This document shows, in pieces, positions 10,269 to 23,420 of a DNA stretch of 64,000 nt. How positions within the stretch are numbered: the stretch's first letter is position 1; the number at the start of each line of letters is the position of its first letter. The position numbers were made by a program, and so were the translations under genes. Below the pieces are notes generated by a model. That model was given only the letters and a program-made list of their open reading frames with translations. It made no database searches and was not told the DNA's origin. This DNA comes from Phallusia mammillata (Eukaryota; Chordata; Ascidiacea; Phlebobranchia; Ascidiidae): contig QLIY01000340.1 in assembly GCA_003260075.1 (NCBI GenBank), positions 89,724 to 153,723 on the forward strand, given 5' to 3'.

Positions 10269-12855
10269 ATGGCTGGGCACACAAATGTAAGTAAAGATTT
10301 GTGTAGTAATACTCAACAAGTCGAAATAATTATTCATTTAGTTGTAAACATTTGAAACAGTATTGATACAATAAATACATATTTTGAATACTTCAAAAAA
10401 GTTTTTTATTTCTACCCTTTCTTTCTGTGGTTCAGTTGCAGGAATTTGAAGCTGCTGATATTTTGTGTGCTTCACAAGAATGTATAATTGGCTCTGGTGG
10501 GTACGGAGTTGTTTTAGTTGGACACAAAAGAGTTTTTAACAAAGCAGCCATCAAAGTTTTCTCTCTTACTGGTGAAGAAGGTCAACAAGCGGAACAACAA
10601 AAAAAGTGAGTTTGTGTTATTTGTCACATTTTTAGCAATTATTTGTCAACCCTAATGAATTATGTGCATAGCTACATTATATTGACAGAAAAGAATCTTT
10701 CATAATTTTTTTTGCAGATTTCTGACAGAAATCAACAGTTTGGTCAAGGCAAGCCATGAAAACATTGCTCAAGTTTTTGGTTGGGTGAAATGGTTGCGTG
10801 CCATGGGTATTGTCATGCAGTATTACAAAGGTGGAAATATCAGGCAATTTTTTATGAGGCCACTAGTTCAAATAGAAATTGCTCTTCGTCTCAGAATGAT
10901 AGCAGAAATTTGCGGTGGAATTGCATTTATTCACAATTTATCTGATGGAAAGGGATTGGTTCATAGTAACATTAAACCAGAAAATGTTCTGCTTACAGAG
11001 GACTTGCATTGCAAACTTGCTGACATTGCAAGTGTACAGTTTGCTACAATTGTAGGTTCAACAACACACAACCCCGTGAATCAAAAGGAAAATCAATACA
11101 ATTTTTACTACACAGCACCCGAGAAACTAAAAAATCCTATCATTGAACCAATGATTGAACATGATACTTTCTCATTTGCTGTTGTTGTTCATTTGATTCT
11201 AACATGTCTTTTGCCATACCCACTATGTGAGACTAGTGTTCTCATCAATGAAATCTGCAATGGAAAGAGGCCAGATTGTGAACCGATAGAAAAGCTGAAG
11301 CAGACTCTAGATAGCAAAGATAGAGTAATTGTTGGATCCATTGAAAAAGAAATGATACAATGTTGGCACCACAATGCTTCTCAACGTCCAGATATGATTA
11401 CTGTCAGGGAAAAATTTGACAGATTGCTTGAAAAGCAAAACCCCAGTACTGTCCTGCAACAAGTTGTAAATGCTGTAAGTCAGATTGATTCCAATGAGAA
11501 TCCATCAACTAATCAAGATCAACTCATTCCACTACACCACTTTTCTACTTGCCTTGGACAGTTTCAAGGTAAACATGCATAAAATTGGAAGTTGAATATA
11601 TTTTGTGATGAGGGTTCATCGCCGGTAAATTGTACATTAGTGGAAGTTTCCATTTTCATAAACATTTTTTTGTTAAGTTTAAACAAATAGCTTTCAAACA
11701 CTAGTGGCCAGGCACAGTATTTTAAAATTACTGTCAATAGCCAAAATGCAGAATAAAAAATAACACCTGGTTTTGTGTATAAATTTGTTTTTCCGGTATA
11801 TTATTAATAGTTTTCATATTTTTTTAAAAGATTTTTATCATTTTTTTGTCTTTTGCAATATATTCAAATAAAGCTTTTTTCATACAGAGCCAACTGAAAG
11901 TAGTAATGTTTATGATACATTACATAAGCTAAGTCCTTCAACACATAGTGAATTCCATTACGGATTTATGGCTGAATCTCAACCAAAAGCTGGTAGGTTG
12001 TAACATTATACTGTCCCATAATCATGAAATGTGATTCAGTAGTTTTGTTTTCAAAAATGTTTTTGTTAAAGGTTCCAAGTTTTTAATTTTGTTTTAGTTC
12101 AAATCAGTGACGAAAGACGACTTGTTGAAACATACATGAAATGTGTAGAAAATCATAGATATGAAGAAGCTGATGCTGTGAAGCATCTACTTGTAAAAAT
12201 GATTGAAAGTCAAGGTGAAGTGAGTCCAGAACAAATGGTGGCATTTGCTGATAAACACCGACTTGAGGGCAGTTTTATGCAAGCGATGTTGATTTATCAA
12301 ATTTCATTGGACTTTTATGATAAATATTCCCATTTGGATGGTAGTGCAGAGGGTGTTATGGGCTGTGTTGGTGGGTTGCATTTAACTGGCATGGGTTTGT
12401 TGGAAGATCCTAGATGGTTCGAGTTTTTCAAAAATAAGCGCATTGTACGAGACTTCGTGATCCCCCTGATGAGCAATGCGCGGCGCAGAATTTTAAATCT
12501 TTCCCATGTCAGTGCTGAAAGCAGATGCTTGTGCGAAGCCTGGTGCTTGTATTACATCGAATGCGCACAGAACCGTATCGGAGACAACAGGGCAAGAGAA
12601 GAAACTTTAAATCTTGCAGTTGTTCTGCTGAGGAAAGTTTTTGGCGACGATGCTGCAAAATACCAGGTTTACGGCCACTTGCTTAACAACTACGGGTTCG
12701 TTTGTACGGCGAACTCACGAATTGGCGACGCTTTGACATTCTACTTAAAAGCGGTTGAAGCCTATTCCATGGCAGAAGATTTGACACCAGAGGAGAAAAA
12801 AGAAAGGGTGGAAAGAAGTACAAAGAACTTGCAAGAAGTTGCATCACAAAGATAA
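10269..12855 (+). CDS. Protein kinase-like (probable pseudokinase) with helical C-terminus
   Basis: Five exons, 10269-10286, 10436-10605, 10718-11568, 11888-11992 and 12098-12855, join in phase to 633 aa. The kinase domain fills about residues 20-310. It has the glycine loop GSGGYG (25-30), a VAIK-type lysine (AAIK, Lys46) and a probable alpha-C Glu67. The catalytic loop reads VHSNIKPENVLL, so the usual HRD Asp is Asn147. The DFG motif is DIA (Asp165), and APE is intact (196-198). Loss of the catalytic Asp predicts weak or no phosphotransfer, although Lys, Mg-binding Asn and Asp remain. The fold recalls RIPK/TKL-type kinases with a YYTAPEKL activation segment, but the subfamily is uncertain. 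The last exon (about 250 aa) is alpha-helical and TPR-like (for example ALTFYLKAVEAYSMAED), suggesting a scaffold or signalling role. Function is not known. Confidence 0.8.
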
Positions 12856-13162
12856 GATGGTATTTAATGACGATTTAGATGGGTACGCGAATTTCTGTTA
12901 AGTTATTGAGCTATTTGATCGCAGAGATGTAATATTTCCGGTGTGCAATAAGCTTTCACTTCTATGCACCTTTAATAATTGAAAATGAATTTTAAATGAG
13001 TGCCTTTCATTTCTTCGACAACTCTGTCACTAAAAGAGTACTTGGGTATATTATGTGTGTTTTATCGCTGCTTTATTTCTGCTTGTGTCATTTTAGGTTT
13101 ATTTTTAAAACTGTATTCCAGGACAGCACTTATTTCATGTTACACGGAGTTTGTCGTGTTTA

Positions 13163-13168
13163 AATAAA
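13163..13168 (+). terminator. Poly(A) signal of the kinase-like gene
   Basis: AATAAA lies about 310 bases after the stop at 12853-12855, just before the start of the duplicated carboxylesterase block. Confidence 0.5.
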
Positions 13169-13483
13169 ATGTCAGTGCAATATTGACAAAGTTAGAATGT
13201 TGCCAAAAATGAATGTCAGAAGAATCACGAGGAATAGTTTGTAGGCTACAATGTGAAAGCCATGAAAGCAATAACTTTTATAACAGTTTAAATGTTGAAT
13301 ACAAAACGTATGTGTCGTTTTGTTTAATGCAAAACTATATTCTCGAGGTTCTGCGCAACCTGACCCTACTCCATTCAATCTGCTGTAGGTTTCCACAGAC
13401 CTCCTTTAGTGAGATTTGTCACGTTTTACACTTTGCCTCTATCAGCGGGGAAAGGAGTTTGTTGGCTAATTGATTACCTGGGG

Positions 13484-14622
13484 CAGTGGTTCTCAAACTG
13501 TGCGTCGCGACGCCCTGGTGCGTCGTTTCAATTTTCCAAGGGCGTCGCAGAATANNNNNNNNNNNNNNNNNNNNNNNNNNNNNNNNNNNNNNNNNNNNNN
13601 NNNNNNNNNNNNNNNNNNNNNNNNNNNNNNNNNNNNNNNNNNNNNNNNNNNNNNNNNNNNNNNNNNNNNNNNNNNNNNNNNNNNNNNNNNNNNNNNNNNN
13701 NNNNNNNNNNNNNNNNNNNNNNNNNNNNNNNNNNNNNNNNNNNNNNNNNNNNNNNNNNNNNNNNNNNNNNNNNNNNNNNNNNNNNNNNNNNNNNNNNNNN
13801 NNNNNNNNNNNNNNNNNNNNNNNNNNNNNNNNNNNNNNNNNNNNNNNNNNNNNNNNNNNNNNNNNNNNNNNNNNNNNNNNNNNNNNNNNNNNNNNNNNNN
13901 NNNNNNNNNNNNNNNNNNNNNNNNNNNNNNNNNNNNNNNNNNNNNNNNNNNNNNNNNNNNNNNNNNNNNNNNNNNNNNNNNNNNNNNNNNNNNNNNNNNN
14001 NNNNNNNNNNNNNNNNNNNNNNNNNNNNNNNNNNNNNNNNNNNNNNNNNNNNNNNNNNNNNNNNNNNNNNNNNNNNNNNNNNNNNNNNNNNNNNNNNNNN
14101 NNNNNNNNNNNNNNNNNNNNNNNNNNNNNNNNNNNNNNNNNNNNNNNNNNNNNNNNNNGGCGCGTGTCTGGGGCGACGCTTCGCGGGCATTAAACTTGAT
14201 TATGTGAATGGAGTCTTGCTTTATAACAATGCAACCAAGGCGACTTTACTAGCAATGGCTTAAGGTAGTTATAACTTATAATTGTTAGTAAAAGTTTGAA
14301 GTAATTATTGTGCATGAGTTGTAGCAGTAACTTATTGTGCATCAGTTTATATTGTGCGTAAGTTGAGATTGAAACATTACTTTCATTGTAATTCGTTATT
14401 GATGCTGTCGAGGCCTTGCAGCAGACAAGACAATGAAATTGTGCGCAATAATTAAAACAATTAACAAAAGCCCGCACGTGATTGCCGGGTGCACTGAAAG
14501 TGTTGAGTACAGTTTTTACTGTTTATTGATAAGTTTCCTCATTAACTTTTATTTGCTGGTGCGTCGCAAGTCCAGAAAACTTTTCCAGAGGCGTCGCAAC
14601 AAAAAAAGTTTGAGAACCACTG
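13484..14622. mobile_element. hAT element with 8-bp target duplication, contains the N gap
   Basis: The ends CAGTGGTTCTCAAACT and AGTTTGAGAACCACTG are inverted repeats, flanked by perfect 8-bp duplications ACCTGGGG (13476-13483 and 14623-14630). The paralogous block B has the uninterrupted site (ACCTGGGGCATGAGTGCA near 28254). No transposase is visible; most of the interior is gap. Confidence 0.9.
13555..14158. other. Assembly gap of 604 N
   Basis: Run of N inside the hAT element; any frame crossing it is meaningless. Confidence 0.99.
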
Positions 14623-14630
14623 ACCTGGGG

Positions 14631-15281
14631 CATGAGTGCATCGGCGCTGATTGCACTGTCGAAACGCTTTAAGAGCTTTACTGTCAGGTCTTGGCAGGGC
14701 AGGTAGCATATGCATCTTTACCTTGTGCGAATTACACATTGAAAAGTGTCGACTGAAAATAGTAGGGTGGTTGATATGTTTTTTGAAATTTCGCATGTTC
14801 TTTATCGCCATTCTGGAATACATGCAACGTGGATACAAAAGCATTATGGATTTGGACTGCCAACATCCAAAGGCAGAACCGTTGTTTTTCTGGAAGATTT
14901 TTATGACAAAGTTTCCAATAACATCACTCAGTTTTCTCACAATTTCCTTTTTTTTTTATCTAGGATGATCAATAAATACATATACATAACGAAGTCATTA
15001 ACTAATTAGTGGTTTGACAGTTGAAAGGTTTTTATTTCGAAAATGTCGACTACGCGTTTGATACGACGCTTATAGACATCAGCTGTTTATATCGGTTTAT
15101 GTCACTGTCGTCAACACACTAAACCACAATTGGTACACAAATATCGACAAACAATAGCAAATTACTTCTAAATTGGCGCATGATTAACAGCAATCGAACA
15201 ATGTCTTCTATTTTTGGTCAAAATAGCCAAGCTGTCAACGTTAGAATCATTGTTAAAACCAAAACGTTGTGCTAGGGCCAA
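14631..15281. other. 3' flank of CE1, no gene seen
   Basis: Matches the CE3 3' flank at about 28.26-28.97 kb, so it is part of the duplicated block. No coding exon recognised. Confidence 0.6.
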
Positions 15282-18200
15282 CTAGATTTTGATACCGCAT
15301 ACTGTGTCCATCCAAAAGTCATAACGATCAGCAATGAGTTTTTCACCCACAGAGAAGGGATTTCGCACCAGTAAATGCCGACGACTACTTCCATCGTACT
15401 GCGGCCATTCAGCTGCCACATCCACGCCTTGATTGGGGTTCCTGCAAAAATATTGGCATATATCTTTGGAAGAAAACAAAACGCCTAAGAAACATGTTTG
15501 TTTGTAGTATTTCTATGCTTCACGCCGTTTTCGAGTATTTACGAGTTATACTACAATGCAACTGTGTGACGTCATAGACGATTGGATTTTGGAAAATTAA
15601 CAGGGCCATCCCACCTCACAGCTTGCCGAAGATATGGCACATCTTAAAGTATTAATTGTGAACTCGCGAAAAGATAAAAAGGTGCGTCAACTGTGGTATG
15701 TAGTGAGTTGGTAAGTGTGCAGTGATCTGTAAAAGCTACTGGTGCTGTTTTTTTGGTTGAACTATTGCCATCTAAGCTTATTTCTTTGTTTTTGTTGCCA
15801 TGTTGACAAAAAAATGAAAGAACTTGGTTAGGTAATTCTTTGTGTTATTTTTTAAAATCCAAACCGTAGCCTACCAACCTCGTCTACCAAGAGATCTAGC
15901 CAAGAGGACAAGAACATGTGTTGTTTGTGTGTACAAGTTGTAAGAATGTTCGTTGTACAGTAACTAAAAAGTTGACAGCCGCGTTTTTAAAAATTGGAAA
16001 ATTGGCGCCCAATAACATCCGTTTTTTCAAGGGTTCAATCATTGTCGCCTTGTATTGGTTGTTACTTGAACCACTTTTTTGCGCAGCCAATGACCAACAA
16101 AAAATTGTGTAAAATGTGATCAAGTAACGATGAGAAAAAATTGTGTAAATGTGATCAAGTAACGATGAGTAACGACGATGAGGAAAAGACCATGAAAACA
16201 AATTTGTTGTAGGGCGGGGGTGCAAAACCTTTTTGCTACGACGGCCGCTTTGCAGATTCTTATTTCAACAACGGCCGCCATTTACTTGCCTATTTTTGTT
16301 TTAAAATTACTGATGTAAAGAAATTGGTTTATATCATATATATATATATATACGTGTACTCTTATGGCGCCCAAAAAGCCCAGATTAATTTCTAGCGTGC
16401 AGAGATTGTGCTGCACAGTATAAAGATCAATCTTAAGTGTTTATGATGGGGTACGACCGTAGGTTTCGCACCACTGTTTTTAGGTATAGTTACACTATAA
16501 TGTAGGCGTATGCACTAACCAATAATAAACTGACTTATTGTATGATACGTTTGTTTTAATTGCAGGTATAACCATACCCAGTCTGGGCAAAATTCGTGAT
16601 GTAGTCTATCCACAACTTGGACAGTTCTTCTTCTTCCTTACTAAACCTGATTGGTGGGGTGATTATGCCATTCGCAAACGGTTCTCCAAATGTTAGAGAA
16701 ATGTCGTCCCCATGATCAGCTTCACAAAAGTCCGGTTTTCCTTTGTAACCCCCACTAAACTCCTCTTCATGCTGCCACCTCATTCGATGAGTCATTAAAT
16801 ACATGTAAGTCTTATAACCTTGGCCTGTAAGAAATTTACTGTTTAGATTTTTTTGACAAATTTAACTAATAATATAACCTAGCAAATTAGAAATTCTGTG
16901 TAGCTTCAAATTGTTTCTTTGGATATTGAAGTATCTATATTGACGTGCTGTAGAGTTTACAAACAGCATTAAATGATCTCTATGTAAACAGTATGTCACG
17001 TGACCGTATGTAACCACGCCGTTTCATTCTTTGTGCGCGAGACATAGCTAAAGCATATTATAAACAAACACTTAGTGTTATGTCTAATCTCTAACACTGC
17101 ACTAGGCAGCGGAACACTATACGTTCTATTGGAACTGCCATGTTGTTTGACGGGCCCGAATTCATGATGCCAGATTTGGAAATGATTCAAAAACATATTT
17201 GTCAAACTTAGGAGCCATTCCTTGAAAACGACAAGCTTAGTTTACACTTACAGTAAGGCAGTCAGCCTTTGAGAAGCGAAGAAGTTCACTGTTACTCGAT
17301 GCACTGTTTGTTTAAGTTAGGTTTATAAAGTTACTTATAGCATTTTGTCATGCATCTTTAATAGCAAAAATGCAGTGAATTCGGAATGGAGGGTTATGCA
17401 GCAGTTTGCAATTTTGTGCAGTTTCTGTTGACAGTGCAGTAAATCGTCTTTAATGTTTACCGAAACAACCGCACCTGCATGGGCTTGGGCTTGTTGAACT
17501 GCAGGTGTCAGAAACCAAGTCTCAGCGATAATGGAACCCAGTATTTTACTCCACCTCTGCTTGTCATCAGCTGGAAATACACTCTCAGGGGGGGGGGCTT
17601 TTTGCCAAGCTGATTGAACTTTGTCTGACTGAAAACAAAACATCAAGTAGATCTACATTATTGCCTAAAGAATGGGTAATGTCTTACATAAATTCTGGTT
17701 TCACCAAATTTCTAATTTATTATGGCAAGTTAGAATCAGCGTAATCCCAATAGGCTATGAAAAGCACTGCTTACCTCCAAACTAAGGGCTAACATTCCGT
17801 GACAAAGTTCGATTGCCGTTTTTCTGTCGTACCCTTCAGCAAATCCTGGTGGGAACTCTTCACAGAGGAGACCATATCCTTCTGTGTTGTTACAACCAAT
17901 TATGTAAGGGACGGGAGCAAAGTCTCCTTTCTGAAGAAGAGCGTTAGGCGTCTCCGGAAGAAAATCGTCACCGGCAGTCACAAAAAACATCTGGTACTTT
18001 TGCTAAATTAAAAACGTTTCTGCTGAATCCATAAATCGATTCCAAGAAATGTTGTAAATACACGGTTAAGTTTTTACCACATCCAAGCTGTTGAGAATTT
18101 TTTCTGCAGGCAGCGCCTTGAGTTTCTGCATAATAGCCTCAGGTTCTGATTCAGTGATTTCAAGATTCTCCAACATAAGTTTCAAGGTTGCTGATTGGTC

Positions 18201-19836
18201 TTTTTTTAAAGCTGTTTAAATGAAGTTAAAAAACTGGTACTCACCGCTGAGTGGTAAAAAACGTTTTTCTGTAGGTTTTGACCATGTTTAGTTATCAAAT
18301 ACAAATCTTTCAGTAAAACGCGCACTAGCCAGGTCAGATAATTTTATCTAAACGCTTAAGCGCAAACCACTTTAAAAATAGTATTTGGATGTGTTGCTTA
18401 CTAGGTAAGTTCGCGTTTCCACTGTGACTTATTGCCTTGTGAAACAAGCCTCGCGACATGGGGGAAACAACATGAAGCCCGACGGAGACAGCGCCAGCAC
18501 TTTCCCCGAAAATCGTCATGTTATCGGGATTGCCTCCAAAGTTACTGATGTTTTCCTTGGTCCACCTGTGTTCGAAAACATGGTAAATGTCTGTTTAGTG
18601 TTTTTAAGTGCAAACAAGCCTCAAAAAATATTCGGCTGCGGACAAATTTGTAAACTCACCATCATTCAGCCAACTTGCTTTCCAATACATATAATTTTGT
18701 TTTTACCAAAAATCGTAAAAGTATTGTTTATTTACCGCATTGCCATGACCTGGTCCTTGAGTCCCATGTTTCCTTTCCATTTTGTGTCTTTTCCAAGGTT
18801 CAAAAAGCCGAAAGTGTTAACTCGATAATTGGGCACAACCAATACCACATTCTTCATTCCACATAGCACTTGTCCATTATAGAAAGGACTGCCGCCCATT
18901 ACAAAACCGCCGCCGTATATCCAAAACAACACCTGAATATCAACACGGGTTAATGTAAAGCAAATAGCTGCTTTTTTAGTTATTTGCAGCAACACCTAAA
19001 TAAGATGTTTTAAGTTTGTAGTTGTGAGTTAGCAATTCCTTAAATTTACGTACATATTGCAACTTATGGTACTCCGGCACAAAAAAACACTGTATGTGTA
19101 CTGCTGTAAGCCTAAAAACTTGAACGGTAAGCGGAAAATCTCTTACTGGTAAGTTTGCGGTTTTGCTAACATTGGGAGTAAACACGTTCAAGTACAGGCA
19201 ATCTTCGCTGAAAAGTTTTGGCTCTTCGTTTGAAACTTTTACAGTAGCTAGGCTGGTAATTATTCTATCCACACTTCTGTGGTCCTGTATTGGACTTGGT
19301 GTGCTTTGTGTTCCATCCAAAACGCCATCCCATTTCTCAGCCCTAAATGTTAAGAAAAGTTCATTAAAAGCTTAATTTCATACGGCAAAAGGTTTGCTAA
19401 TCCTATCCAGGTCAATGAGAAGTGATGTTTTGAAACCTAAACTGCACTGTTTTGGTGTTTTATTATATGCTGGTAATTTAAGAAACATTCTGACCAAGCA
19501 GGCGTTTGATAAAAAACACCAGTGAAACAACAATAGTCACAAAATTGCCAAAAGAACAACCTTACTTTGATTCAACGTAATGCTTACATAGCAAGATAAT
19601 TTTTTTATTGTCAAATTACGTTAGGGTAATGCACGTTAGCCAAGTTCCCTATAAGTTATTTCCAGGATTTCCACTTACTTTTGAGGTGGTTCAAACCGTA
19701 GTTTACCCAATGGAGGTTTAGCAAACGGAATTCGCGAGTACTGAAATACAGCTTGTGCGCCTCTACATTTGGCTTTTGGCAAAACCAAGCCTCTTACTTT
19801 TCCAAGAGTTGTTTCGACGACAGGACAGTCTTCCAT
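15282..19836 (-). CDS. Type-B carboxylesterase CE1
   Basis: Nine coding exons: 19679-19836, 19147-19342, 18736-18932, 18402-18565, 18078-18211, 17775-17990, 17475-17628, 16578-16824 and 15282-15441. They join in phase to a 541-aa product ending TAG. It is an alpha/beta-hydrolase of the carboxylesterase/cholinesterase family. Motifs are [15 protein letters not shown] near the N-terminus, [11 protein letters not shown], an oxyanion-hole GGGF (125-128), and the nucleophile elbow GESAG with Ser206. The triad acid is Glu320 in CNNTEG and the triad base His444 in EADHGDD. No signal peptide and no C-terminal retention signal are seen, so a cytosolic enzyme of about 60 kDa is inferred, unlike secreted or ER carboxylesterases. 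Exon 7 has a short proline run encoded by a G-tract (17588-17597) where CE3 has a different sequence one codon longer. Substrate unknown. Confidence 0.9.
16214..16472. mobile_element. hAT-like insertion in the last intron of CE1
   Basis: The ends GGGGGTGCAAAACCT and AGGTTTCGCACCACTG are imperfect inverted repeats, and the stretch is absent from the same intron of CE3. A (TA)n microsatellite lies inside near 16335-16352. Target duplications are not clean. Confidence 0.6.
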
Positions 19837-20701
19837 AATAAACTTTTAATATACTTGAAAATAATGGTAGCGCAAATTGTGTTTAAGCTTTACGTTTTGG
19901 CAAAATACAGTTCAATTTTGTTTTCCATCAAACAGTTTTTTAATCAAATTTTGGTTACGTCTACACCCTATTTTCTAACATAGCCAGCTGGCTGTAAGCA
20001 CAGTGTTCAGTTCTTCTAATTTTTTTCGTACCACCAAACTCTTCTCATCACGCCTTTCCCGACCTGTTTGCCTTGCTTGTGTGCGCCTCACACATGGGCA
20101 AACAATTAAAGAGCAAACAGAAAAACGATTTAATAAGTAGTTTATGCAATCGTGTTTAGCCTATATGATACGATTTATGTTGCACAGTTGAGATAGTTTC
20201 GCTTATTCTATACACTCTGGAGTAATTGAGCATCAAGGTGTGATAATCAAAATTTATTTGCCGTAACGTTGTTGGTGTTACTTCCAAATTTAAAAATACT
20301 GGTAGAAAATTCGACTGTAAAAAGATTTAGTAAATTTTAACAAAACGACTTTGTATGCTTTCCCTGTTTAGTCATAAAGTTTTTTATAGCTTGTGCTTAA
20401 AAATCAGCAACCAATATATAGCTGACCTAACTCTTTCAATCGTCAAACGTGTGTTTGCAGAGTACTGTTTGCTCGCCTGACTTGCCACAAAATATATTGA
20501 CGAAGTTTTGAACTTTGTGTCTACATGTGAAAAACGAGGGTGTGCTGTACACTAAAATCTGTATATTAAAAGCGCCGATCATGATGTGTTTAAATCTAAG
20601 GTTGAGCGCAAATATAATGTAGTTTTGAGTTCCGAGTCGACATTGTGCAAAATCATGTTTTTATGTTTTTGCAGTTTGACAGAAGTAAAAATCACTTCAC
20701 A
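19837..20701. promoter_or_regulatory. Divergent promoter region of CE1 and CE2
   Basis: This 865-bp spacer separates head-to-head starts and is conserved in block B apart from an insertion there. CCAATATATAG (about 20411-20421) is a possible CCAAT/TATA-like element. A CAG acceptor at 20672-20674 lies 27 bases before the CE2 ATG, suggesting a 5'UTR intron or spliced-leader site. Confidence 0.4.
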
Positions 20702-21698
20702 ATGAGTGAATGTCCAGTTGTAGAAACAAATCTTGGAAAGGTAAAGGGTCAAGTACTTGCCAAGCCTAAAGAAAACAATGTCAAGTGCGTCTATTCTTAC
20801 TCCCGAATTCCTTTTGCAAAACCGCCAATTGGCGAATTGCGATTTGAGCCACCACAAAAGTGAGTAACAAATGTGTGCTTGTATTTGTTCGCAGTATGAT
20901 TAAGTTAAAGTTCCGCACAGTTTTGCATGTACTAAATTTTATGGGGATAATAATACAGTGCTTTCTTTGATGGGAGAGGTACGAAGCTTCACGTGTATCA
21001 CTCACGATTCTCTGAACACCTATATGCGTTTTTAAATACTTTGGTGTGTGATCTGCAGCGGTTTAACCATCCCATTTGTTAAAATAGTCGTTAAATAAAT
21101 GCCACGTAGCTGTAACTGCAACCTTATAGGTCTAGGCTGGTCCTGATTTGACGAAAATTGTTTCCCGATTCGTCATGAACAACAATCGTTTAAACTTTAA
21201 AGTATAGAAAAGCACGTTTATCGCTGGTAAATTGTAATTTTTAGGGCGGAAAAGTGGAACGGAGTGCTTGATACTACAAAAAGCATTCCAGTTCCATATC
21301 AAAAGTTGAAAGGCGTAAAAGATATGACAACGGAGATGGTTTTTGTAAAAGTCGCCAATGAGGATTACACTTTGATCAGCGAGGATTGCCTGTACCTTAA
21401 CGTTTTTACCCCCACAACAAACAAGACTGCCAATTGGCCAGTGAGATATTTATTCGTTCCCATTGGCTTGTTTGGGGCAATAAGACCCACGTGGGTCTCT
21501 AAAGTTGAAAACTTTTTTGTCAGCAAACAACCGTTGGTTTCCATTTACCTTTACAATATTCTATTTCTTTTGCAACCGCAGGTGTTGTTTTGGGTTTTTG
21601 GTGGTGGATTTCAGATGGGAGGAAGTGTCTTTTATCACCGTCAAGTTCTCTGCGGGCTGAAAGACGTAGTGCTAGTTGTTCCGAATTATCGTTTAAAC

Positions 21699-21722
21699 CA
21701 GGGGCGTGCAACATACGGCCCT

Positions 21723-21817
<95 letters not shown>

Positions 21818-22793
21818 AAGATAAAAATGAAATTCTTCCGAGAATTGAGCAAAATGTTTCACTAGTTTTTGGTAAATCTCTTAAGTTGTTATACTATACG
21901 TAACAAATATAAGCTAAATCGGCGTTTTCCCACCGGTGGATCATACAGCAGTTACTGCAAATAGCCTATATGCACCAAATGTTACGTAACAATGCCCTTT
22001 GTCTAGTAAACAATTGTTTTTTGCGAAAGTCAGTGTTGCGTTGAAACTCTGTATGTTACAGAAAATAAATTTATTGATTCATTTGGAAGAATTTTGAATT
22101 TATTGTGCACATAAAAAAAGTTATGTGGCCCTCGCTTGAGGTCCAGAATTCGTTATACGGCCCACCGACGAAAACTGTTGCACACCCCTGTTGTAAAGCA
22201 TTGTACTTAAAACGTAACAGAACGAACCAGTTCCTAACTTTCTGTAAAACTGTGTTTGGTACCCAGTGGCAAATGAAACGATTGTAACATCGATCGAAAC
22301 ATAGCGATACAAGCTACTAAAATTTTGCGTGTTAAAAAAATGTTTATTTAATGCCGGTCAACAAAGTGTTGTCTAACCTACATATAGTCTGTGTAACCTA
22401 AAAAATTATGACAACTATAAGTTATTAATCAAGCATATCCTGGGAGTAAAAAACCTTCCATCGGCCAAAGCTGGTGGCCGTAACGTTTAATGACTATTTA
22501 TGGTGCCGATTTAATGGGAAAAACAAGTAAATTTGTTAAATATTGTCCACCAGACCGTTACCATGGTAGTTCACTTAAAAACCTAAGTTATATACTTTGT
22601 TTAGTAACAAAATGCTCTAGTCTAAATTAACGAAACGCAATTTATTTCATAGTTTGCTTACTCTACATTAAACTTTTGTCCAGTCAACTAGAATTTAAAA
22701 AAAAATGGTCGGAATTGACTTCGCACACGTAAATAACTCTTTGAGGCTAGAATTAAAACTAGATGTTTATCTTTATGAGCCTTGGGGGGGGGG
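21699..22793. mobile_element. hAT-like insertion splitting CE2 exon 3
   Basis: The insertion starts CAGGGGCGTGCAAC and is bounded by 8-bp duplications GTTTAAAC (21691-21698 and 22794-22801). Removing it plus one duplication restores an exon of exactly 197 bp, as in all paralogues. GTTGCACACCCCTG, the expected inverted end, occurs internally at 22177-22190, while the outer right end is a G-tract (22784-22793). The right part may therefore be misassembled or composite. Confidence 0.8.
21724..21816. repeat. Poly-G run of 93 bases
   Basis: Uninterrupted G inside the transposon in CE2 exon 3, following CGGCCCTC. Probably an assembly artefact (see findings). Confidence 0.95.
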
Positions 22794-22974
22794 GTTTAAA
22801 CGCTTTCGGGTTTTTGGATCTTGGCAAAAGTTCCAAATGGACCGGAAACATGGGCCTGCATGATCAAATTATGGCACTAAAGTGAGTTTAGACTTTCTAA
22901 ATCATGGTTCACATTGACCGTTTGTTTGTTAGGATAAGAAAACTAGTCTTATCACAAAAATTGCTTTACTTTAG

Positions 22975-23420
22975 TAGTGATGGGACGGGTACCCGGTACT
23001 CGGTACTCGGTATCGATGGTATCGAACGATTTCAGTGGTATCGATACTCGTACTCGGTATCGAAATATTTTGTCTCAGTTTTCGATACCAACGTGCGAGT
23101 ACCGAAGGCCGATTTACACTATAAGAACACTGAAAACTTTGTGCCAATATATGCTTCGGACAGCACAAATTTGGGAAAAAGTTCCGCCAGGTTAGGTATT
23201 TTTTTCGCTATCGTATGGAGATTACTTTTTTCTGCATGTGTGTGTGCACGCCTGTACGCCGGCCATGGCAGATAAATTAGCAGGTGATATGCAACTAAGT
23301 ACAACACTGTACTTAAGTACTCGGTAATCGTACTCGGTACTCGGTATCGAAGGTATATACATGTGGTACTCGTACTCGGTATCGGTACTCGCTTCAAAAC
23401 CTGGTATCGTCCCATCACTA
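22975..23420. mobile_element. hAT-like MITE in CE2 intron 3
   Basis: The ends TAGTGATGGGACG and CGTCCCATCACTA are perfect inverted repeats, flanked by 8-bp duplications TACTTTAG (22967-22974 and 23421-23428). The same intron of CE4 has the empty site. The arms are full of GGTACTCGGTATCGA-type direct repeats. Confidence 0.9.

Noticed and set aside
13409-14263. Long frames across 13.4-14.3 kb
   Set aside because: They run through 604 N and are not real sequence.
21264-21865. Poly-glycine or poly-proline proteins at the G/C runs (also 26602, 52499, 62128)
   Set aside because: Open only because homopolymers have no stops; apart from AMP-4 they have no gene context.
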